A stretch of 64,000 nucleotides of DNA from Aminipila terrae (GTDB taxonomy: Bacteria > Bacillota > Clostridia > Peptostreptococcales > Anaerovoracaceae): NCBI RefSeq assembly GCF_010120715.1, contig NZ_CP047591.1:2108001-2172000 (forward strand). The letters run 5' to 3'. The first letter of the stretch is position 1; the number at the start of each line of letters is the position of its first letter. Of this stretch, positions 45,200 to 51,374 are shown one piece after another. Below the pieces are notes generated by a model. It saw only the letters and a program-made list of their open reading frames with translations. It ran no database searches and had not been told where the DNA came from. The position numbers and the translations under genes were made by a program.

Positions 45200-45460
45200 A
45201 AATACACCTCCTGTATGAATATGCTATATACTATATTAGTTGCCCAAAATAGGAGAAACAATCAACGCTCCGTAGAGTTAAAGACTTTTTTATAAAATTC
45301 TCAAAACTTTACAAAAATCAATAGAATAATTATGTTTATTAAGCTTTTATTCTATGATAGAATAAAAAAGTAGAGAGGCATAGCAATGGTTGTGTCTTTT
45401 GTTGTGTCTAATAATAATCGGATATCCTTTAACATTACTTGATTTTAACCGGAGGCATCA

Positions 45461-46540
45461 ATGGAATCTCAATATACTAAGAAAAAATCTTTTATAATAA
45501 ATGCAGTTTATGTCCTACTGATTGCATTAATTGTTTATGTTGCTTTAAAATATGTTTTTAATTTAATAAGCCCATTCCTTTTTGCTTTTGGAATTGCTTA
45601 TTTATTAAAAGGCCCGGCAAAATGTATTTCATCATTACTGAAAATTCCTACCAAATGGGTATCTGTAATCTTGGTGGTGCTTTTTTACAGTACCATTGGT
45701 GTTTTAATTTCTTTGGTTGGGGTTAAACTGATTTCAACGGCTACTACTATTATCTCTGAACTGCCCACCATATATGAAAGTCAATTGGAACCATTTCTAA
45801 TTAACAGCTTTCATGGGATAGAAAATGCTGTATCTGGGCTGGCACCAACCTTTATAAACATGTTTAACGAAGGCTTTGATCAGTTTGTAAATACGTTGGG
45901 AGTGAATGTTACTAATCTATCTTTATCCTTAGTAGGTGCCATATCTAATATCGCATCCTCCTTACCGGCTTTTTTTATAAAGATTCTAATAATGATTATT
46001 TCAACTTTCTTTATAGCCATGGATTACGATATTTTGTCAAAATTTATGCTGAGGCAGTTTTCGCCTAAAGGCAGGAAAATTATTTTAAGTATAAAGCAGT
46101 ATATGGTTAACACGTTATTTGTAGTGATTCGTTCCTATGCTTTAATCATGTCCATTACGTTTATGGAGTTGTTTATCGGACTTTCTATCATAGGAATTAA
46201 AAATGCAATACTAATCGCATTAACCGTTGCTCTTTTCGACATCCTGCCAGTGCTTGGAACTGGAGGGATCATGATTCCCTGGACCCTTATTAACTTTTTC
46301 CAGGGGAATTTTGAGACGGGAATTGGATTGCTTATACTTTATATTTTCATTACGGTTATCCGAAATATTATTGAACCTAAAATTGTTGGAAGCCAGTTAG
46401 GCCTGCATCCGGTAGTCACCCTGTTTTGTTTATTTCTTGGGGCTAATTTGTTTGGGGTTATCGGATTATTCGGATTTCCCATTACCTTGTCTTTACTTAA
46501 ACACCTGAATGATGCAGGAACTATTAGGATATTTAAATAA
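45461..46540 (+). CDS. AI-2E family transporter (YtvI-like)
   Basis: 359 residues with about eight membrane helices in the AI-2E arrangement: an N-terminal pair, a large hydrophilic-amphipathic middle (ELPTIYESQLEPFLINSF) and the C-terminal signature IEPKIVGSQLGLHPVVTLFC. Members export small molecules or act in ion homeostasis; YtvI relatives are sporulation-associated in some Bacilli. A short 18-codon ORF (from about 45387) precedes it and could be an upstream ORF. Confidence 0.88.
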   Translation: MESQYTKKKSFIINAVYVLLIALIVYVALKYVFNLISPFLFAFGIAYLLKGPAKCISSLLKIPTKWVSVILVVLFYSTIGVLISLVGVKLISTATTIISELPTIYESQLEPFLINSFHGIENAVSGLAPTFINMFNEGFDQFVNTLGVNVTNLSLSLVGAISNIASSLPAFFIKILIMIISTFFIAMDYDILSKFMLRQFSPKGRKIILSIKQYMVNTLFVVIRSYALIMSITFMELFIGLSIIGIKNAILIALTVALFDILPVLGTGGIMIPWTLINFFQGNFETGIGLLILYIFITVIRNIIEPKIVGSQLGLHPVVTLFCLFLGANLFGVIGLFGFPITLSLLKHLNDAGTIRIFK

Positions 46541-46577
46541 AAAATTATACGAAATATTACTGAATTTTTAACGGATA

Positions 46578-46627
46578 AAGCAGATTTGATAGCATTAAAC
46601 TAGTTATCAAATCTGCTTATTTTGCTT
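46578..46627 (+). terminator. Intrinsic terminator
   Basis: AAGCAGATTTGATA (46578-46591) and TATCAAATCTGCTT (46605-46618), perfect 14-bp stem, then a T-rich run. Confidence 0.85.
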
Positions 46628-46713
46628 TTAAAAAGAGTAATATTTATTTTTGAAAAAATAATGATAAATTTTTTAATACTTTAAAAATTTTGGAAAATTT
46701 TGTACGAAAAAGG

Positions 46714-46742
46714 TTGATTGCACTTCCAAAGAAAGCTACAAT
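46714..46742 (+). promoter_or_regulatory. Sigma-A promoter of surface-protein gene
   Basis: TTGATT (46714-46719), 17 bp, TACAAT (46737-46742), 54 bases before the start at 46797. Confidence 0.6.
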
Positions 46743-46796
46743 GGAAATATATTCTATATTTGGTGGGATTTTTAGAAAAATGGGAGGAAAATTCTA

Positions 46797-48188
46797 ATGA
46801 GAAAACAATTTAAAGGTTTTATTGCCGGGTTTATTTTTGCCTGCATGCTGGTTATTCCAGGGTCAGTATTTGCGGACAACATACAGGCACTGTTTAATAC
46901 AGCCAATATTGCTGTAGATGGAAAAACTGCGGTAAAACAGGGGGAAAACTATCAGTTGTCCGATGGGAGTACAGTGCCTTTTAGTATTAATTACAAAGGA
47001 ACAACGTATATTCCAATCAGAAAAGTAAGTGAATTACTTGGGATAGGCATTAATTATGACAATGCAACCAAAACTGTTCAGATTACAAGCAACTCAAATA
47101 GTACGGTTGTAACACCACAGAAACCAACAGAAACAACTACTACAAGTTCTGCAGTTACAAGCAGCACTTCATATTGCGTATTTAATGAATGCAATAAAGA
47201 TGCAAATAGTAGTGGTGATAAAGTTGCCCACGTTATTGGATTTAAAGATGGTGTGAAGATGGATACTTATTTAGACTATTCTTATTACACTGCCATCTCA
47301 TCCAAAATGAGCTCAGCCCAGTTATGGGAAACTACAATGAAGAAGGGGAATGTAACAAAGTTAAAAGCTGTAGGTGCTTCCAAATCCGGTGAAGTTCTGG
47401 ATAGTGATGGAAGAAATTCTGTTTCTTTATCTTCCGGACAGTATGAACTGAGCAAAAAAGTAGTTGTATATCAATGGACAGATGATAATGAATATAGAAC
47501 TTTTACTGGCGATTTAAAAAAGAATGATTATGCAAATTTATATGATACCGACGGAGATAAGAAATATGATGTTGTCATATTTAACAGAAATGGGAAGACT
47601 CTGCCAGAAGGGGATAGCTCAACTGTAAAAGAAGCAAAGGATAGTACAGCAAATACCAATAATTCTGGTACCACAAGTGGTACTACCACTAAGACCGATA
47701 CTTCCAGTAAAACCTATAAAATTGCTTCTACAGGTTATGCAGTAATAAATGAGTGCATGAAGGATGCAAATAGTGATGGAGACAAGGTTCAGCATGTGGT
47801 AGGTTTCCTAGAGGGTAGGAAACTTGATGCAGCAACTTCAGAGAGAAACACTGTAAATGGTTGGAAGGAACCTGTGTTAAGCGGTAATGGTTTCAATAAT
47901 GCTGCATTATATAAGATGAGTGTTAATTCCATCGATGTCATTGCTACAGCAGAGAAGGTAAGCCCTAATGTGGACCAGGCAGCAGTAGAAAAAGCGGATA
48001 AGAGAAATTCTGTTACTATTGCTGGGAAGACGTATAACCTATCCAGTTCTGTGATAGTATATCAGGTAACGAAGGATGATGAATACAGAATATATACAGG
48101 AGATATCAAAGATAATGATATTGTACAGTTATACGAAACAGACAGTTCAAAAGATGGGTATGATATTGTAATTTGTTCAAGACCATAA
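46797..48188 (+). CDS. Secreted protein: copper-amine-oxidase-N domain plus two copies of a novel domain
   Basis: 463 residues. Signal peptide (FIAGFIFACMLVIPGSVFA), then a copper amine oxidase N-like domain (about 30-100; TVPFSINYKGTTYIPIRKVS, ELLGIG), a Thr/Ser linker, and two tandem domains of about 145 residues (DNA about 47170-47600 and 47736-48185) split by a second Thr/Ser linker. Both repeats begin (V/F)NEC-KDAN-GDKV-HV-GF and end near (T/D)-DYDVVIFNR or ETDSSKDGYDIVICSRP. The second closely matches the C-terminus of the element-borne SLH protein at 4634. Surface location is likely; function unknown. Confidence 0.88.
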   Translation: MRKQFKGFIAGFIFACMLVIPGSVFADNIQALFNTANIAVDGKTAVKQGENYQLSDGSTVPFSINYKGTTYIPIRKVSELLGIGINYDNATKTVQITSNSNSTVVTPQKPTETTTTSSAVTSSTSYCVFNECNKDANSSGDKVAHVIGFKDGVKMDTYLDYSYYTAISSKMSSAQLWETTMKKGNVTKLKAVGASKSGEVLDSDGRNSVSLSSGQYELSKKVVVYQWTDDNEYRTFTGDLKKNDYANLYDTDGDKKYDVVIFNRNGKTLPEGDSSTVKEAKDSTANTNNSGTTSGTTTKTDTSSKTYKIASTGYAVINECMKDANSDGDKVQHVVGFLEGRKLDAATSERNTVNGWKEPVLSGNGFNNAALYKMSVNSIDVIATAEKVSPNVDQAAVEKADKRNSVTIAGKTYNLSSSVIVYQVTKDDEYRIYTGDIKDNDIVQLYETDSSKDGYDIVICSRP

Positions 48189-48232
48189 ATATTTAATGAA
48201 TAAACTTTTACATTAAATCATATAGTCAATAA

Positions 48233-48454
48233 GGGATTACCACTTCGGCAATGGTGGTTAGCCCAGAACCGGTTTGAAATAGTCAGCCATCTAAATAAAT
48301 GCTTGTTTAGGTGGTTGTGCTATTTTTTGTGCATTATTGAAATGCAGGTAGAAATAATTCCAAGAATTACTAGTGAGTAAGTGAAAAGACCTTCATACGT
48401 AACCATAGCCTCACCTCCCATTTGGAAAGAGGCTAACCATCAAGTGGTAATCCC
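48233..48454 (-). ncRNA. Toxin mRNA with complementary 5' and 3' ends
   Basis: Minus-strand transcript unit. Arms GGGATTACCACTT (48233-48245) and AAGTGGTAATCCC (48442-48454) are perfectly complementary, and inside them GGTTAGCC (48256-48263) matches GGCTAACC (48431-48438). The mRNA ends can therefore pair across 222 nt, a known feature of type I toxin mRNAs that keeps them untranslated. The antitoxin RNA, expected on the plus strand, could not be located with confidence. Confidence 0.6.
48320..48406 (-). CDS. Putative holin-like toxin, type I toxin-antitoxin system
   Basis: 28 residues: MVTYEGLFTYSLVILGIIST followed by CISIMHKK. It begins with the MxTYExL pattern, has one membrane helix and ends in basic residues, exactly the design of TxpA/BsrG-type and 'putative holin-like toxin' peptides. 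GGGAGGTGAGG precedes the ATG. It lies within a unit whose 5' and 3' ends pair. Such peptides insert in the membrane and are held off by an antisense RNA. The call rests on pattern and context, not on a database match. Confidence 0.7.
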   Translation of the reverse strand: MVTYEGLFTYSLVILGIISTCISIMHKK

Positions 48455-48456
48455 AT

Positions 48457-48485
48457 ATTAAATAATTGTTGGGACAGTTTTACAA
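48457..48485 (-). promoter_or_regulatory. Promoter of toxin mRNA
   Basis: On the minus strand TTGTAA (48485-48480), 17 bp, TTTAAT (48462-48457). Transcription would start at or just inside the 5' pairing arm. Confidence 0.5.
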
Positions 48486-48829
48486 ACTAATCAGGTCGGA
48501 ATAGGTTAATTATTTAAGCTAAAATTAGATAGATAAATATAAGAAGACAATCAGTTAAAAATGCGGGAGATGCAGATGTAAATCTGCTAACCGATAAAGA
48601 AATATTATAATCTTTTTTTAAGAAACAGATATATAAATATATTAATTTACAGGGGCTATAAATCGCTTTAATAATATATATTCAAAGGATAAGAAATATA
48701 TGTATCATTTAACAGAATATCAATAAAATCCAAAAGTATTTTTTTTACCAATATTTACTTGTATATATTTCTATGACCGGATGGTAAAATTGTGAAAAAA
48801 ATATATACAAAGAGAGAAGAGATGAAAAA

Positions 48830-49063
48830 ATGAAAGCAACAGGAATAGTAAGAAAAATAGATGAGCTTGGAAGAATTGTTTTACCAATGGAGCTAAGAAG
48901 AACTTTGGGTATAGACATTAAGGATCCCCTTGAGATTTACGTAGAGTCGGACGCGATCCTACTTAAGAAGTATAATCCTTCATGTATAATTTGCGGGAGC
49001 ATGAAAGAACTTTCAGATTTCCAAGGAAAGAACATCTGTAAAAAGTGTAGGGAAGAACTATAA
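48830..49063 (+). CDS. AbrB/SpoVT-family transition-state regulator
   Basis: 77 residues. The swapped-hairpin DNA-binding domain MKATGIVRKIDELGRIVLPM, ELRRTLGI is canonical for AbrB. The C-terminal tail carries two CxxC pairs (CIICG and CKKC) about 18 residues apart, a zinc-finger-like addition seen in clostridial AbrB proteins. It probably represses stationary-phase genes. GAGAGAAGAG precedes the ATG. Confidence 0.92.
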   Translation: MKATGIVRKIDELGRIVLPMELRRTLGIDIKDPLEIYVESDAILLKKYNPSCIICGSMKELSDFQGKNICKKCREEL

Positions 49064-49093
49064 TTAGTTAATAAGATTGTATCAGATTGTTTT

Positions 49094-49130
49094 AAAAGCA
49101 GCTTTCTAAAGTGTCAGAAAGCTGCTTTTA
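49094..49130. terminator. Bidirectional terminator
   Basis: AAAAGCAGCTTTCT (49094-49107) and AGAAAGCTGCTTTT (49116-49129), perfect 14-bp stem between the convergent abrB-like and oxidase-like genes. Confidence 0.9.
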
Positions 49131-49143
49131 TCATAAATTACAT

Positions 49144-49539
49144 TTAGAATTTAATTACTTCAGGAGTGCCAGTAAAAGAATAAATTGTGGCAGTAGCATC
49201 CTGCAGATATAAAACTTCCATAAGGTTATCATCTGCTGAATACATCCTACTCAGTGCATCATGGTTTTCATTCATCATCTGTACACGTGCTTCCCGGCGG
49301 CTATCATGGACAAGCTTGGCTTCTATACGGATCCAGGTGCCGTCTTTATCCATGGTCGAGATTTCTACTTTTGGGTTATCTATCATCTGCCTGTAACATT
49401 TTTTCTGATTGCTAGTCACAATGTAAAGTTTACCTTCAAATTCTGCTACGGCACCAAAGGGACGCACACGAGGCTGATCTCCTTCACATGTGGCAATGTA
49501 GAATGGGTTTTCTTTTAAATATTTTATTACTCTTTGCAT
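49144..49539 (-). CDS. Pyridoxamine 5'-phosphate oxidase-family protein
   Basis: 131 residues of the split-barrel flavin-binding fold: FYIATCEGDQPRVRPFGAVA, EGKLYIVTSNQKKCYRQM and NPKVEIST. Small members of this family bind FMN or F420 and reduce assorted substrates; the true PdxH C-terminal residues are absent. It is divergent from an HxlR regulator gene 142 bases away, the usual arrangement for regulator and target. Confidence 0.88.
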   Translation of the reverse strand: MQRVIKYLKENPFYIATCEGDQPRVRPFGAVAEFEGKLYIVTSNQKKCYRQMIDNPKVEISTMDKDGTWIRIEAKLVHDSRREARVQMMNENHDALSRMYSADDNLMEVLYLQDATATIYSFTGTPEVIKF

Positions 49540-49681
49540 ATTATTGTTCCTTTCGCACTTTTATAGTATAATTGTTATGGTTTAATTATATAAATTATAT
49601 CTATATTGACAAGTACGATTATTTTATATACCTAGTATTAAATAGGATACTGTAAAAACAGAAAAAATGAAAGGTAGAACA

Positions 49682-50020
49682 ATGGAAGATAGAAACGAGC
49701 TATTCGGTATTTGTCCTTTTGTAACTTCACAGAAGGTCCTGACCGGAAAATGGTCCCTGCTTATTATGTACCATTTAAGTAAGGGACCTGTAAGATTTAA
49801 TGAATTACAACGAAGACTGCCCAATCTTACCCAGGCTACACTTTCAAAACAGTTAAAAGCCTTAGAAGCAGACGGGATGGTTATCCGGAAAGAATATCCT
49901 CAGATTCCACCAAAAGTAGAATATTCCATGAGTGAAATAGGTCATAAGTTTAAAATCGTTTTAGAAAGTTTAGAAGTCTGGGGAAATGAATATATTGAAT
50001 ACATCGAAAGAAAGAAATAG
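49682..50020 (+). CDS. HxlR-family transcriptional regulator
   Basis: 112 residues from MEDRNE (GAAAGGTAG upstream). CPF at the N-terminus carries the conserved, often redox- or electrophile-sensing Cys; GKWSLLIMYHLSKGPVRFNE and LTQATLSKQLKALEADGMV form the winged helix. Divergent from the flavin-fold gene at 49144, which it probably regulates from the AT-rich region between them. Confidence 0.92.
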   Translation: MEDRNELFGICPFVTSQKVLTGKWSLLIMYHLSKGPVRFNELQRRLPNLTQATLSKQLKALEADGMVIRKEYPQIPPKVEYSMSEIGHKFKIVLESLEVWGNEYIEYIERKK

Positions 50021-50029
50021 GGAAGCAAG

Positions 50030-50863
50030 TTGAAGAATAAAAATTTAAGTTGTTCCTATAAGGAACTATTAGACACATTATCCATAAAATGTGAGGAATG
50101 CTGCGGATTATGCTGTACAGCACTATACTATGCTAAAACAGACGGATTTCCGGAGGACAAAGCAGCAGGAAATCCCTGCATGAATTTGCAAGACGATTTT
50201 AAATGCGGAATTCATGAAAAACTAACAAAGTACAATTTAAAGGGATGCAGGTCCTATGACTGTTTTGGCGCTGGCCAGAAAGTAACACAAACTATTTATA
50301 AAGGTATGAACTGGAGGAACAATCCGCAGATTGCCAACCAGATGTATCAGGTTTATTTGACCGTGTATCAATATCAGCAGATGCTATGGTATTTAATTCA
50401 GGCAGCAGAGGCTGCTCCAGATAACAGACAAAAAGACTCTATAGATCTTTTAGTTAAAGAAAATATCATGATAACCAGGATGGAACCAGAACGAATACTG
50501 GCATCAGATGTTGAAAAATATAGAGGCAGAGTGAATTCTGTTCTTAAAGAGGTTTGTAAAGCGGTATATAAAACTCAAAAAAAGTCCTTTCCTGAATATG
50601 GTACAGATTGTATGGGAAAGAACTTCCGGAACGAAGAAACCAGAGGGAGGGATTTTAGTATGACTCTGCTGATTGCTGCAAATTTTGAGGGATGTGACCT
50701 GAAGCAAACTAATTTCCTGGGAGCCGATATGAGAGATGTAAACCTTAAAAACGCAGATTTAAGTGAAAGTCTTTTTTTAACTCAGATGCAGATTAATACA
50801 GCATTAGGAAATAAGCTTACAAAGCTGCCTGAATATATTAGCAGACCTGAAACGTGGCAATGA
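50030..50863 (+). CDS. Pentapeptide-repeat protein with cysteine-rich N-terminal domain
   Basis: 277 residues from a TTG just after GGGAAG, 9 bases beyond the HxlR stop, so coupled. Eight Cys lie in the first 80 residues (CEECCGLCC, then CMNL, CGIHE, GCRSYDC), an arrangement like YkgJ-type iron-sulfur or zinc clusters. A helical middle follows, then a short pentapeptide-repeat run near the end (AANFEGCDLKQTNFLGADMR, DVNLKNADLSESLF). Related two-part proteins occur in Clostridia. Function unknown. Confidence 0.8.
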   Translation: MKNKNLSCSYKELLDTLSIKCEECCGLCCTALYYAKTDGFPEDKAAGNPCMNLQDDFKCGIHEKLTKYNLKGCRSYDCFGAGQKVTQTIYKGMNWRNNPQIANQMYQVYLTVYQYQQMLWYLIQAAEAAPDNRQKDSIDLLVKENIMITRMEPERILASDVEKYRGRVNSVLKEVCKAVYKTQKKSFPEYGTDCMGKNFRNEETRGRDFSMTLLIAANFEGCDLKQTNFLGADMRDVNLKNADLSESLFLTQMQINTALGNKLTKLPEYISRPETWQ

Positions 50864-50967
50864 TATTTTGATGAGGGTTGAGTAAAACAATTTTTATATC
50901 TACGGAGGGCATATTCCAGTTTTTAACTGAGATGGGATATGAATATTCGGCCATTGATTTATAAAGC

Positions 50968-50998
50968 AAGCTGTCTTTTTTTTGACAGCTTTTTTTTA
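50968..50998 (+). terminator. Intrinsic terminator
   Basis: AAGCTGTC (50968-50975) and GACAGCTT (50984-50991), perfect stem, T8 loop, then a T run. Confidence 0.85.
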
Positions 50999-51014
50999 TG
51001 AAGTTAAAACAGGG

Positions 51015-51067
51015 TTGACACCGGTGGTTTTCTATAGTAAATTATAACTACACCCCCGGGGGGTGTT
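51015..51067 (+). promoter_or_regulatory. csoR promoter with CsoR operator
   Basis: TTGACA (51015-51020), 17 bp, TAAATT (51038-51043). Directly downstream, ACACCCCC-G-GGGGGTGT (51050-51066) is a GC-rich palindrome of the type bound by apo-CsoR. Copper binding to CsoR would release it and induce csoR-copA-copZ. Confidence 0.8.
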
Positions 51068-51094
51068 AAACCGCTGGATAAGGAGATTACTATA

Positions 51095-51358
51095 ATGAAA
51101 GCAAATGAAAAAAAGATATTAAAGCTGCTGAAAACTGCCAGAGGCCAGATTGAGGGCATTATAAAAATGGTGGAGGATGACCGGTATTGTATCGATATCT
51201 CTCAACAGCTCATGGCAACAGCTGCTCTTTTAAATACTACAAACAGAGAAGTTTTATCTGCCCATTTAAAGTCTTGTGTAAATAATGCAGAGACCCCTCA
51301 GGAGAGAGAAGAAAAAATTGATGAATTAATAGGGATGCTGGGTAAGATAATGAAATAG
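51095..51358 (+). CDS. csoR: Copper-sensing repressor CsoR
   Basis: 87 residues. The fold-defining motif RGQIEGIIKMVEDDRYCIDI and the copper ligands Cys (YCIDIS), His and Cys (SAHLKSC) match the x-C-H-C set of CsoR rather than RcnR or FrmR. It represses its own operon until Cu(I) binds. AAGGAG upstream; copA follows after 16 bases. Confidence 0.94.
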   Translation: MKANEKKILKLLKTARGQIEGIIKMVEDDRYCIDISQQLMATAALLNTTNREVLSAHLKSCVNNAETPQEREEKIDELIGMLGKIMK

Positions 51359-51374
51359 ACAGGAGGTGTGGGTA

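Larger units (their letters stand above)
48189..48829. other. Intergenic region holding a type I toxin locus
   Basis: 640 bases. The left part (48233-48485) is the minus-strand toxin unit described next. From about 48490 to 48829 the DNA is AT-rich; only the upstream region of the AbrB gene is expected there and no promoter could be fixed. Confidence 0.6.
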
